This document shows, piece after piece, positions 1 to 8,148 of a DNA stretch of 59,658 nucleotides. Each line of letters begins with the position of its first letter. The first letter of the stretch is position 1. The notes beneath the pieces are model-generated. The model had not been told where the DNA came from. It searched no databases and saw only the letters and a program-made list of their open reading frames with translations. This stretch comes from Flavobacteriaceae bacterium (lineage in GTDB: Bacteria; Bacteroidota; Bacteroidia; Flavobacteriales; Flavobacteriaceae): positions 1 to 59,658 of the forward strand of contig CANHEA010000006.1 in assembly GCA_947459635.1 (NCBI GenBank), given 5' to 3'. The position numbers and the translations under genes are program-made.

Positions 1-68
1 CAGGGCTAGGGCAACTGATTTTACAACAACATAACGTACAACATACAACTTACAACAACTAACTACAA

Positions 69-2921
69 ATGCCCAAAGACAATTCCATCAAGTCCGTTCT
101 TATTATTGGATCAGGTCCCATCGTCATCGGTCAAGCCTGCGAATTTGATTACGCCGGTTCACAAGCCGCGCGCTCTATCAGAGAAGAAGGAATAGAAGTT
201 ATTCTGATCAATTCGAACCCAGCCACCATCATGACCGATCCAAGTATGGCAGATCATGTGTATTTGCTTCCACTAAACACCAAATCGATCATTCAGATTT
301 TGAAAGAACATCCGCAAATCGATGCGGTTTTACCTACTATGGGTGGGCAAACAGCCTTAAATCTTTGCCTCGAAGCCGATGAAAAAGGAATTTGGAAAGA
401 CTTCAACGTGAAAATGATTGGTGTTGACATCAATGCCATCAATATTACAGAAGACCGGGAACAGTTTAAACAATTACTTAAGAAAATTGGCGTGCCTTCA
501 GCACCTGCAGAAATATGTACTTCTTTTCTTCGCGGTAAAGAAATTGAACAAGAATTTGGTTTTCCTTTGGTGATTCGTCCTTCCTTTACTTTGGGAGGAA
601 CAGGTGCCGCTATCGTTTATAAAAAGGAAGATTTTAATGAATTATTGACGCGCGGTTTAGAAGCGTCTCCTATTCACGAAGTGCTCATCGACAAAGCATT
701 GATGGGTTGGAAAGAATATGAATTGGAATTGCTGAGAGACAAAAATGACAATGTAGTCATCATCTGTTCTATAGAAAATATGGATCCGATGGGAATTCAC
801 ACCGGAGATTCTATAACCGTCGCGCCTGCAATGACACTCTCTGATACCACTTTTCAAAGAATGCGTGATTATGCCATTCTGATGATGCGCTCTATCGGGA
901 ATTTTGCAGGAGGTTGTAATGTTCAGTTTGCCGTTTCTCCCGATGCCAAAGAAGATATTGTCGCCATCGAAATTAACCCTCGTGTATCTCGTTCTTCTGC
1001 GTTAGCGTCTAAAGCTACTGGTTATCCGATTGCAAAAATTGCCTCAAAATTGGCGCTAGGTTATAATTTAGATGAGTTGCAAAATCAAATTACAAAATCA
1101 ACTTCCGCATTATTTGAGCCGACTTTAGATTATGTAATTGTGAAGATTCCGCGTTGGAACTTTGATAAATTTGAAGGTGCGGACCGAACACTTGGACTGC
1201 AAATGAAGTCGGTAGGTGAGGTAATGGGTATCGGAAGATCGTTTCAAGAGGCTTTGCATAAAGCAACACAATCGCTGGAAATCAAACGAAATGGATTAGG
1301 AGCAGACGGGAAAAGCTACAAAAACTACGAGCAGATTATTGAGAAACTAACCTACGCCAGTTGGGATCGCGTATTTGTGATTTACGACGCCATTCAGATG
1401 GGTATTCCATTGTCGCGAATTCATGACATCACCAAAATAGATATGTGGTTCCTCAAACAATACGAGGAATTGTATCTCATCGAAAAAGAAATATCAGGCT
1501 ATAAAATCGATTCTTTACCAAAGGAATTACTGCTCGAGGCCAAGCAAAAAGGCTATGGCGATAGACAAATTGCTCATATGTTGGGCTGTTTGGAAAGTCA
1601 GGTGTATAAGTTGCGTGAAGAGCAAAATGTCAAACGGGTATACAAATTAGTCGATACCTGCGCGGCGGAGTTTACTGCCAAAACACCTTATTATTATTCG
1701 ACTTTTGAAGCAGACATCGAGACTGCCAATGCAGAAAGATACGTACACAACGAAAGTGTGGTCACCAACAAGAAAAAAGTGGTGGTGTTGGGCTCCGGTC
1801 CAAATCGCATTGGACAAGGAATCGAATTTGATTATTCCTGCGTGCATGGCGTGCTGGCCGCCAAAGAATGTGGCTATGAAACGATTATGATTAATTGCAA
1901 TCCAGAAACCGTTTCTACTGATTTTGATACTGCCGACAAATTGTATTTTGAGCCTGTCTTTTGGGAACATATTTACGATATCATCCGACACGAAAAACCA
2001 GAAGGCGTGATTGTGCAATTGGGTGGACAAACTGCATTGAAATTGGCGGAAAAATTAGATCGTTATGGAATCAAAATACTAGGAACTTCATTCGACGCTT
2101 TAGATTTAGCAGAAGATCGAGGACGATTTTCAGAATTGCTGACAGATTTGAAAATTCCGTTTCCTAAATTCGGAATAGCAGAAAATGCAGATCAAGCCAG
2201 TGCTTTGGCTGATGTTTTAGATTTTCCTCTTTTGGTTCGTCCTTCTTATGTATTGGGTGGACAGGGAATGAAAATTGTCATCAATAAGCAAGAATTAGAA
2301 GAACACGTTATCGATTTATTGAAGAATATTCCAGGCAACAAATTGTTGCTTGATCATTACCTTGACGGTGCCATTGAGGCTGAAGCGGATGCCATTTGTG
2401 ACGGTGAGAACGTTTATATTATTGGCATCATGGAACATATCGAACCCTGTGGAATTCATTCTGGAGATTCAAATGCAACCTTGCCACCGTTCAATTTAGG
2501 GGAATTTGTCATGCAACAAATAAAAGATCACACAAAGAAAATTGCGTTGGCATTGCGAACTGTTGGTTTGATTAACATTCAATTTGCAATCAAAGACGAT
2601 ACGGTTTATATTATTGAAGCCAATCCTAGAGCGTCACGAACAGTTCCTTTTATTGCCAAAGCATATGGCGAACCCTATGTAAACTATGCAACAAAGGTAA
2701 TGTTAGGGGTCAATAAAGTAACCGATTTTACTTTCAATCCGCAATTGAAAGGTTACGCGATTAAGCAGCCTGTTTTTTCGTTTAGTAAATTTCATAATGT
2801 GAACAAAGCGCTTGGTCCGGAAATGAAATCGACGGGTGAAAGCATTTTGTTTATTGACGATTTGAAAGACGATCAGTTTTATGAATTGTATTCGAGACGC
2901 AAAATGTATTTGAGTAAATAG
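69..2921 (+). CDS. carB: Carbamoyl phosphate synthase large subunit, short form without the MGS domain
   Basis: This is the cytoplasmic synthetase subunit that makes carbamoyl phosphate from bicarbonate, ammonia supplied by CarA, and two ATP, for pyrimidine and arginine synthesis. Two ATP-grasp halves are visible: the first begins with GSGPIVIGQACEFDYAGSQA near residue 14, and the second begins with the parallel GSGPNRIGQGIEFDY near residue 575. The protein is 950 residues and ends soon after the second synthetase half (RRKMYLSK). The E. coli enzyme is about 1073 residues because it carries a C-terminal MGS-like domain that binds UMP and ornithine, and that domain is absent here. I believe the short form is usual in flavobacteria, so this is probably not a truncation. 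carA is not in the window. The start fits the conserved N-terminus. Confidence 0.96.
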   Translation: MPKDNSIKSVLIIGSGPIVIGQACEFDYAGSQAARSIREEGIEVILINSNPATIMTDPSMADHVYLLPLNTKSIIQILKEHPQIDAVLPTMGGQTALNLCLEADEKGIWKDFNVKMIGVDINAINITEDREQFKQLLKKIGVPSAPAEICTSFLRGKEIEQEFGFPLVIRPSFTLGGTGAAIVYKKEDFNELLTRGLEASPIHEVLIDKALMGWKEYELELLRDKNDNVVIICSIENMDPMGIHTGDSITVAPAMTLSDTTFQRMRDYAILMMRSIGNFAGGCNVQFAVSPDAKEDIVAIEINPRVSRSSALASKATGYPIAKIASKLALGYNLDELQNQITKSTSALFEPTLDYVIVKIPRWNFDKFEGADRTLGLQMKSVGEVMGIGRSFQEALHKATQSLEIKRNGLGADGKSYKNYEQIIEKLTYASWDRVFVIYDAIQMGIPLSRIHDITKIDMWFLKQYEELYLIEKEISGYKIDSLPKELLLEAKQKGYGDRQIAHMLGCLESQVYKLREEQNVKRVYKLVDTCAAEFTAKTPYYYSTFEADIETANAERYVHNESVVTNKKKVVVLGSGPNRIGQGIEFDYSCVHGVLAAKECGYETIMINCNPETVSTDFDTADKLYFEPVFWEHIYDIIRHEKPEGVIVQLGGQTALKLAEKLDRYGIKILGTSFDALDLAEDRGRFSELLTDLKIPFPKFGIAENADQASALADVLDFPLLVRPSYVLGGQGMKIVINKQELEEHVIDLLKNIPGNKLLLDHYLDGAIEAEADAICDGENVYIIGIMEHIEPCGIHSGDSNATLPPFNLGEFVMQQIKDHTKKIALALRTVGLINIQFAIKDDTVYIIEANPRASRTVPFIAKAYGEPYVNYATKVMLGVNKVTDFTFNPQLKGYAIKQPVFSFSKFHNVNKALGPEMKSTGESILFIDDLKDDQFYELYSRRKMYLSK

Positions 2922-3034
2922 CGCGGCAAAAGAAAATGCAAAAGAGACAAGAAGCAAGATTCAAGAGAAAACCTTTAGTTTACCTGTGTGATGCTTCTTT
3001 AGTGAGCGATTTTCTATCATAATTCGATTCGTAT

Positions 3035-3175
3035 TAGCCCTGATTGCAGTGTAAAGCTTTTGAGAAAAAGCAGTATTTTTGGAGCTACTAAAGAGCGACC
3101 GCAGGAAGCTACTTTAGTGGCGTACCAAAAAACAATTTTTTCGAAAAACTTGAAACGGAAAGCAGGAATAGCTTC
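3035..3175. repeat. Long imperfect hairpin element, probably dispersed in the genome
   Basis: The stretch between carB and the K+ channel gene folds on itself. The inner arms GTATTTTTGG-AGCTACTAAAG (3073-3092) and CTTTAGTGGCGTACCAAAAAAC (3112-3133) are near complements. The next arms, AAGCTTTTGAGAAAAAG and the A/T-rich stretch ending AAAAACTT, also pair. The outer edges TAGCCCTGATTGC and GCAGGAATAGCTTC match roughly. From memory, elements with this TAGCCCTGAT...GCAGGAATAGCT shape occur in many intergenic regions of Flavobacterium genomes, but I cannot check that here. It ends about 15 bases before the channel start codon and would lie in its leader. Confidence 0.5.
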
Positions 3176-3189
3176 TAAATCTATAATTC

Positions 3190-4152
3190 ATGAATTTATT
3201 AAAGAAGATTAATGCCAAAGCCCAAGCCCAAGAAAACACGGGTTTTGGAACCAATTCCAACAGTTACGGTGGTCGCTTTATTACCAAGAGTGGCAACGCC
3301 AATGTCAAGAAAACTGGAATTGGATTTTTGGACAGCATTAGTTGGTATCATACGATGCTGAATATTCCTCGATGGAAATTTATGGTGATTGTGGTTTTGT
3401 TTTATTTTATTGTTAATTTTTTCTTTGCCAGTTTGTACTATCTCAATGGCGTTGAGCATTTGAAAGGTGTTGAAATGACATCTAGCATGGACAAATTTGG
3501 GCAAGCATTCTTCTTTAGTATCCAAACTTTCACTACTGTTGGGTACGGGCATATTAGTCCAAGTGGTTTTTCTACGAGTTTAATTGCCGCAGTAGAAGCG
3601 TTGTTTGGCTTGTTGAGTTTTGCGATTGCTACGGGTTTGTTTTATGGGAGATTTAGCAAGCCAAAGGCGCATATCCTTTTTTCGAAGAATGCCATCATAG
3701 CGCCTTACAAAGATAAGACAGCTTTGATGCTGCGAATGACGCCATACAAAAACACGAATCTTACGGATGCCGAAGCGAAATTGACGTTAGGAATGAAAGT
3801 AGAAGAACACGGAAAGCCTGTCAATAAATTCTATTCCTTAGAATTGGAATTGGAAAAAGTAAATGCGCTCACGATGAGCTGGACGTTGGTGCATCCGATT
3901 ACAGAATCGAGTCCATTGTATAATTTCACTGCGGAAGATTTTCAAAATCTAGAAGGAGAATTCCTTGTTTTTATGCGTATGTTTGATGATATGTACAGCA
4001 CCACTGTGGCGAAGCGAACCTCCTATATTTTTTCAGAAGTAGTTTTTGGTGCCAAATTCCTGCCGATGTTTTCTAGAAATGAGGACGAGAGCAAGTCTTT
4101 GTTGCACATTGATAAGCTGAATGATTTTGAAAGGGTTAGTTTGACATCGTAA
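3190..4152 (+). CDS. Inward-rectifier potassium channel (KirBac type)
   Basis: This is a predicted inner-membrane K+ channel subunit. It has a cytoplasmic N-terminus of about 55 residues, a first membrane helix around residues 58-82 (WKFMVIVVLFYFIVNFFFAS), a pore loop with the K+ selectivity filter TVGYGH around residue 117, and a second helix around 132-155. The C-terminal half is an all-beta cytoplasmic domain of the IRK type with motifs such as LMLRMTPYKN and FSKPKAHILFSKNAI. The length of 320 residues is normal for bacterial Kir channels. It appears monocistronic: the downstream YceI gene is convergent and the upstream gap holds a hairpin element. The physiological role cannot be read from the context. 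Confidence 0.93.
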   Translation: MNLLKKINAKAQAQENTGFGTNSNSYGGRFITKSGNANVKKTGIGFLDSISWYHTMLNIPRWKFMVIVVLFYFIVNFFFASLYYLNGVEHLKGVEMTSSMDKFGQAFFFSIQTFTTVGYGHISPSGFSTSLIAAVEALFGLLSFAIATGLFYGRFSKPKAHILFSKNAIIAPYKDKTALMLRMTPYKNTNLTDAEAKLTLGMKVEEHGKPVNKFYSLELELEKVNALTMSWTLVHPITESSPLYNFTAEDFQNLEGEFLVFMRMFDDMYSTTVAKRTSYIFSEVVFGAKFLPMFSRNEDESKSLLHIDKLNDFERVSLTS

Positions 4153-4175
4153 ATGCATGTCAAGTTATTCAATTG

Positions 4176-4715
4176 CTATTTCACCACGAATTCTGCCTTT
4201 ACTTTTACTTTGTTGGACACTTTACTTTTTACAACCGCAGGAATTGCAATATCGTAATCGTAAGCGTTGACGTTGAAATTGGTGATAATTTCGGTTCCGC
4301 CTTCTACTTTTCTAATTTTTGCAACAGCGGTCACGTCATTGGTTTTGCCGTGAAGTTCTAGTTTGCCTTTAATCGTATAATCTTTAGCAGTGGAGGTCAA
4401 AGCCGCGTTATCAAAGTTTTCGATTTTTCCTTTGAAGGTTGCTTTGGGATAGGAGTCACTATTGATATAGTTTTCATTAAAGTGTTCTTCCATTAAAGCC
4501 AACTTAAAGCGAAATCCTTTGATTAAGGCTAAGCTTGCAATTTCACCAGTCTTTGCATTCAATACGCAAGTTACGCCTTCATTCTTGGCTTTTACTTCTT
4601 CGAAAGCAGGCACCGACGCTTCAAAAGTAATTTTTCCAGTTTTAGTAATCATTTTATCTTGCGCGTGGCTGAAAGATACAGCTAGCAATGTCAGTAATAC
4701 AACTATTTTTTTCAT
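4176..4715 (-). CDS. YceI family protein (periplasmic lipocalin-like)
   Basis: This is a 179-residue secreted protein with a clear signal peptide (MKKIVVLLTLLAVSFSHAQ) followed by an all-beta YceI-type barrel. Characteristic features are the opening TGKITFEAS strand, the central FNENYINSDSYPKATFKG block and the late KGKLELHGKT strand. YceI proteins bind isoprenoid-like ligands in the periplasm, and some act near respiratory chains. The ligand here is unknown. The gene follows a heme-binding lipoprotein gene by 13 bases and is almost certainly cotranscribed with it. The OB-fold and DUF5777 genes are transcribed divergently from the same promoter region, so the four genes may serve one envelope or redox function. 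Confidence 0.9.
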   Translation of the reverse strand: MKKIVVLLTLLAVSFSHAQDKMITKTGKITFEASVPAFEEVKAKNEGVTCVLNAKTGEIASLALIKGFRFKLALMEEHFNENYINSDSYPKATFKGKIENFDNAALTSTAKDYTIKGKLELHGKTNDVTAVAKIRKVEGGTEIITNFNVNAYDYDIAIPAVVKSKVSNKVKVKAEFVVK

Positions 4716-4728
4716 GATTGAATTGTTT

Positions 4729-5088
4729 TTATTCTTGTAGCCCTTGTTGTTTCCATTTGATGACTAAGTCGATAAACGGTTGTGGTAATTTTGTTCCGCC
4801 TTGTGGCATGAAACCCGATTGACCTTCCTCTTTTGAAATACGTTCGATAATTTTATCATTCTGAACATATTCTTTTACTGTGGCATAAGTGGTTAAAGAC
4901 ATTGGAGCACTATTCGTAGTTGGATCGCCATGACATCCCAAACAGTTCCCGTCAATAATTGGCTTAATTGCATTGGTGTATGTCACATTTTCTACCAGTG
5001 GGATATCTATAAGGTCTGAAGTACTTTCATTAGCGCAACTTGTCAATGCTAAAGTAGTTAAAATAAGGAAACTTTTGTATGGATTCAT
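4729..5088 (-). CDS. Small c-type cytochrome lipoprotein
   Basis: This is a 119-residue exported protein with a lipoprotein signal (MNPYKSFLILTTLALTSCAN, Cys at the end of LTSC) and one heme c motif, CLGCH, about 49 residues in. The spacing resembles the small planctomycete-type cytochrome domains, with a distal segment containing FMPQGGTKLPQPFIDLVIKW that includes a likely Met ligand and the closing helix. I chose the ATG at 5088 over an in-frame ATG six codons upstream because it begins the lipoprotein signal directly and leaves a normal leader after the -7 box at 5104-5111. It is the first gene of a two-gene operon with YceI. An electron-carrier role is inferred; the partners are unknown. 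Confidence 0.85.
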   Translation of the reverse strand: MNPYKSFLILTTLALTSCANESTSDLIDIPLVENVTYTNAIKPIIDGNCLGCHGDPTTNSAPMSLTTYATVKEYVQNDKIIERISKEEGQSGFMPQGGTKLPQPFIDLVIKWKQQGLQE

Positions 5089-5103
5089 TTCTCTAGTTTT
5101 TCT

Positions 5104-5111
5104 CAAATTTA
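5104..5111 (-). promoter_or_regulatory. Bacteroidetes -7 box for the cytochrome-YceI operon
   Basis: On the minus strand the sequence reads TAAATTTG, an exact TAnnTTTG match, 16 bases before the start codon at 5088. It faces a second such box serving the plus-strand genes about 45 bases away. No strong -33 TTTG was found at the ideal distance. Confidence 0.5.
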
Positions 5112-5155
5112 GATATTTATGTCGAAAAAAAAAGTAATTTATTTAAATTTAAAAT

Positions 5156-5163
5156 TAGATTTG
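5156..5163 (+). promoter_or_regulatory. Bacteroidetes -7 box for the OB-fold/DUF5777 operon
   Basis: TAGATTTG matches TAnnTTTG 18 bases before the start codon at 5182. The upstream region is an A/T-rich run without a clear -33 element. Confidence 0.45.
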
Positions 5164-5181
5164 TAATTAAAAAAAAATGAA

Positions 5182-5574
5182 ATGAAAAAGAAACTTCTCC
5201 TTGTTGGCTTGCTGTTGCTCGTTGGTTTGTCTGCTGGCTTGTACTTTTATATGTATAAAAACCATCGTGATGTTAGTGCGGAAGAAACTAAGTATTCCGT
5301 GACTGTTGCTGATTTGCAAAGTCAATTTGTCAATGATTTGGTGGGTTCGAATGCAAAGTATTTGGACAAAGCAATTGAAGTTTCAGGTGTTGTTACAAGC
5401 ATAGATGCTGCTGGACATTCGGTCGTTTTGGACGAAAAGCTGTCGGCTGTTTTTTTAGATTCTACGTTAGCTGGCGTAGCGTTGCAAAAATCGGTTAGAA
5501 TTAAAGGTAGATTTCTTGGTTACGACGATTTGCTAGAAGAATTGAAAATTGATAACGCATCTCTCGCGAAATAG
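5182..5574 (+). CDS. Membrane-anchored OB-fold protein (tRNA_anti-like domain)
   Basis: This is a 130-residue protein with a single N-terminal membrane segment (KKKLLLVGLLLLVGLSAGLYF) followed by a small soluble domain. The segment KYLDKAIEVSGVVTSI, then VVLDEKLSAVFLD, then VRIKGRFLGYDDLLEELKID has the strand order of the OB-fold domain known as tRNA_anti-like. In that family the domain is usually extracytoplasmic and has no demonstrated nucleic-acid role. The gene precedes a DUF5777 barrel gene by 38 bases and is divergent from a cytochrome/YceI operon. An ATG five bases upstream runs into an immediate stop, so 5182 is the only workable start. The function is unknown. Confidence 0.82.
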   Translation: MKKKLLLVGLLLLVGLSAGLYFYMYKNHRDVSAEETKYSVTVADLQSQFVNDLVGSNAKYLDKAIEVSGVVTSIDAAGHSVVLDEKLSAVFLDSTLAGVALQKSVRIKGRFLGYDDLLEELKIDNASLAK

Positions 5575-5612
5575 GCTAATATTAATATAATCTCAATACA
5601 TTAAATAAAACC

Positions 5613-6455
5613 ATGATGAGCAAGTTTTTAATTGTTTTACTTTTTGTTCCCCTATGTATTTTCGGGCAAGATGATTTACTGGCAGGTATGGATAGCGTGC
5701 CCAAAAATCAACCTGTGACCTCTGCCTTTAAGGCGTTGAAAATCATCAATTTGGAATCTACAAAATTGGCTTCCAAAAATGACTTGTATTTGGTTGTTGC
5801 CCACAGATTTGGTTCAATCAAGGATGGCTCCGAAGGCTTTTGGGGATTGGATAATGCAGTAACTCAAATCAAGTTGTTGTATGGTGTTACAAAATGGCTT
5901 ACCATAAGTGGAGCAAGAAGTGAGCAAGCGTACGATTTCTCTGTTAAATACCGTTTGCAAGAGCAAATGAATGCAGGCTTTCCCGTAACGATTGTAGGTT
6001 TTAGCAGTTTGGGTTTTAATAATCTTCTCAAGGAGAATATCTATCCAAAGATGCAGTTTTCCGACAGAATGGTCTATGTATCTCAATTGTTGATTTCTAG
6101 AAAAGTCAATAAAGAATTGTCATTGGAGCTGGCGCCAACTTATTTTCATGAAAATTTTGTTGTAAATGATTTTCAAGATAATTCTCAATATGCTATTGGA
6201 ATGGGAGGGCGTTATAAGTTGACTAGTAGATTGTCGGTTAATGTAGATTATGCTACACATTTGAATCGCACGGCAACTTCTACCTATCTTGATCCGCTAT
6301 CGGTTGGTGTCGATATTGAAACAGGTGGACACGTTTTTCAAATGCATTTATCCAATTCACAAGGAATTCATGAAGCTGGTTTTCTTGGTAACACGACAGG
6401 AAGTTGGTATAAAGGAGAAATATTCTTTGGATTTAATCTTTTGAGGGTATTTTAG
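5613..6455 (+). CDS. DUF5777 family outer-membrane beta-barrel protein
   Basis: This 280-residue protein has a signal peptide (MMSKFLIVLLFVPLCIFGQ) and alternating amphipathic strands ending in an aromatic residue (FFGFNLLRVF), the usual signature of an outer-membrane barrel. The segment TKLASKNDLYLVVAHRFGSI followed by GFWGLDNAVTQIKLLYGVT is typical of the DUF5777 family. Members often lie beside c-type cytochrome and YceI genes, as here. The barrel's cargo or partner is not known. A strong bidirectional terminator lies immediately after the stop codon. The alternative start at the second Met changes only one residue. Confidence 0.87.
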   Translation: MMSKFLIVLLFVPLCIFGQDDLLAGMDSVPKNQPVTSAFKALKIINLESTKLASKNDLYLVVAHRFGSIKDGSEGFWGLDNAVTQIKLLYGVTKWLTISGARSEQAYDFSVKYRLQEQMNAGFPVTIVGFSSLGFNNLLKENIYPKMQFSDRMVYVSQLLISRKVNKELSLELAPTYFHENFVVNDFQDNSQYAIGMGGRYKLTSRLSVNVDYATHLNRTATSTYLDPLSVGVDIETGGHVFQMHLSNSQGIHEAGFLGNTTGSWYKGEIFFGFNLLRVF

Positions 6456-6460
6456 TATAA

Positions 6461-6496
6461 AAAAAAAAGCCTGTCAATTTTGACAGGCTTTTTTTT
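6461..6496. terminator. Bidirectional intrinsic terminator
   Basis: A perfect 8-base stem, GCCTGTCA / TGACAGGC, with loop ATTT is flanked by eight A on one side and eight T on the other. It therefore terminates both the DUF5777 gene and the convergent FG-GAP gene ending at 6510. Confidence 0.92.
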
Positions 6497-6509
6497 GCAT
6501 TACATGTGC

Positions 6510-8123
6510 TTACTTTTTTAGAAATTTTTGTGAATAGGAAGTTCCTTTTTCATCTTTCAAAACTAAAAGGTAAGAACCAGCTGCCAATGATTTTACATCA
6601 ATTGTTTGGTTTGTAATCATTGAATTCATTACCAATCGTCCACTTAAATCGTAGATAGTTGCATTTTCCAATAAAGTAGTGCTATTAGTAAATTTTACAT
6701 TTAACACGTCGCTTGCAGGATTAGGAAAAACACGTAGAGCGCTTGACTCGTATTGATTGTTCGCTAATAAAGTTGAACCTTCAACCACTACCAAAGTTTG
6801 ATTTGGCGTTGGGTCTAAGATGGTATCTTCAATTCCAGAAGGCCATTTGATTACTACTCTATCGATAGAACTAGCACTTCCAATTCCGAAGTTTGCTTTC
6901 ATGCTACTCATGTGGCTAAATCCTTGTCCACTTCTTATTTCACGTATTTGTTTGCCCCATGGTCCGTATAATTCTACTCTAGCTCCGATTCCATTTCTGT
7001 TGCTGTCGATTCCTTCTAAAACTACGTCAAACCATTTGTTAGCATTTCCACTATTATAATATACATTGGCACCCATTTGAACATCTAGGAAACCATCATT
7101 GTTTAGATCACCCAAAGCACCTTCACTAAAAGGCAAGTCATATCCTGTAAAAGTTAAATCTCCGTTGTTGATATATAGTTCTTTTCCATTTTGCCAAAAG
7201 AAATCTACCCAACCATCGTTGTTAAAATCTGCTGCTTGCAATTCCCATGAACCTACTTGAGATGCAATTCCTGTTGTTGCATAGATATCTGTAAAAGTTC
7301 CGTCTCCATTGTTCAGGAAGAATTTATTGGTATCTGAAATGTTTGAAAGCAAGAAATCCAAATCGCCATCGTTATCAAAATCTTCTACAGCAGTTGACCA
7401 TGATTGTGCATGATCGTCTACGCCAGCACCTGGTGCCACGTCAGTATAAACTCCTGTTCCGTCATTTTGATACAATAAGTTGATTCTTTTAGGATCGTTT
7501 ACAGCTGCACCTCCTCGGCATTTTGCTTCGTACATATCGATATCTCCATCATTGTCGTAATCAATCCAAATAGTGGCATAATTTCCACCTTCATTGCTCG
7601 TTGGGAAAAGCGTATAATCTAACACTAGGTTGCCATTTCCATCATTTCTGTACGGATGGCTTTGATCTACATCATGGCAAGCCCATAAATCTAAATTCCC
7701 ATCATTGTTGATATCAACAAAATTGGTTCTTTGTGTAAAAATATTTTCAGGATAAGCAATGATAGAATAATTACTTCCATCTGCGTTTGCTTTCAAAACA
7801 GTTACACGACTTCCGTTTCCTAAGGCAATGTCATTATATCCGTTTCTGTCGAAATCACCGGCTGCGATGCTCCAATCTGCGATGCTTACATTGCTTGCTA
7901 GTGGAATCGTGACCAAGTCGTAACCACCAACTGTTTTCTGTTTGTAGATTTTCATCTGCGATGACGAGACTACCACAATGTCGTCTAATTTGTCATTATT
8001 CATATCTGCCACACAACAGATATTGGAAGTGCCTCCAAAAGGGGTGGCACTAAAAGTTATTCCTTGAGCGCCAACGCTAAGGCAGCTTCCAAGAAATAAG
8101 AAAGAAAAGTAATAATTTTTCAT
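6510..8123 (-). CDS. FG-GAP/VCBS repeat protein with ASPIC/UnbV domain and T9SS sorting signal
   Basis: This is a 537-residue secreted protein. After a signal peptide it has a chain of FG-GAP/VCBS-type calcium-binding repeats that form a propeller (DMNNDKLDDIVVV, DFDRNGYNDIAL, DINNDGNLDLWAC, DYDNDGDIDMYEA, DFDNDGDLDFLLS, DFNNDGWVDFFWQ, DLNNDGFLDVQMG). This is followed by an ASPIC/UnbV region around residues 365-440 (NGIGARVELYG, IREIRSGQGF, IKWPSG). A type A T9SS sorting domain closes the protein (VFPNPASDVL ... GRLVMN ... SYLLVLKDEKG). It is the second gene of a module with the diheme cytochrome at 8149-9288, separated by 25 bases. Unlike its two larger paralogues at 9455-14462, it lacks the two N-terminal beta domains. 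The molecular function is unknown. Confidence 0.9.
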   Translation of the reverse strand: MKNYYFSFLFLGSCLSVGAQGITFSATPFGGTSNICCVADMNNDKLDDIVVVSSSQMKIYKQKTVGGYDLVTIPLASNVSIADWSIAAGDFDRNGYNDIALGNGSRVTVLKANADGSNYSIIAYPENIFTQRTNFVDINNDGNLDLWACHDVDQSHPYRNDGNGNLVLDYTLFPTSNEGGNYATIWIDYDNDGDIDMYEAKCRGGAAVNDPKRINLLYQNDGTGVYTDVAPGAGVDDHAQSWSTAVEDFDNDGDLDFLLSNISDTNKFFLNNGDGTFTDIYATTGIASQVGSWELQAADFNNDGWVDFFWQNGKELYINNGDLTFTGYDLPFSEGALGDLNNDGFLDVQMGANVYYNSGNANKWFDVVLEGIDSNRNGIGARVELYGPWGKQIREIRSGQGFSHMSSMKANFGIGSASSIDRVVIKWPSGIEDTILDPTPNQTLVVVEGSTLLANNQYESSALRVFPNPASDVLNVKFTNSTTLLENATIYDLSGRLVMNSMITNQTIDVKSLAAGSYLLVLKDEKGTSYSQKFLKK

Positions 8124-8148
8124 GATGGTTAATTTAGTTAATAGTTAT

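Noticed and set aside
1647..2030. A 127-codon antisense frame inside carB
   Set aside because: It lies wholly within a strongly conserved housekeeping gene and shows no recognisable protein.
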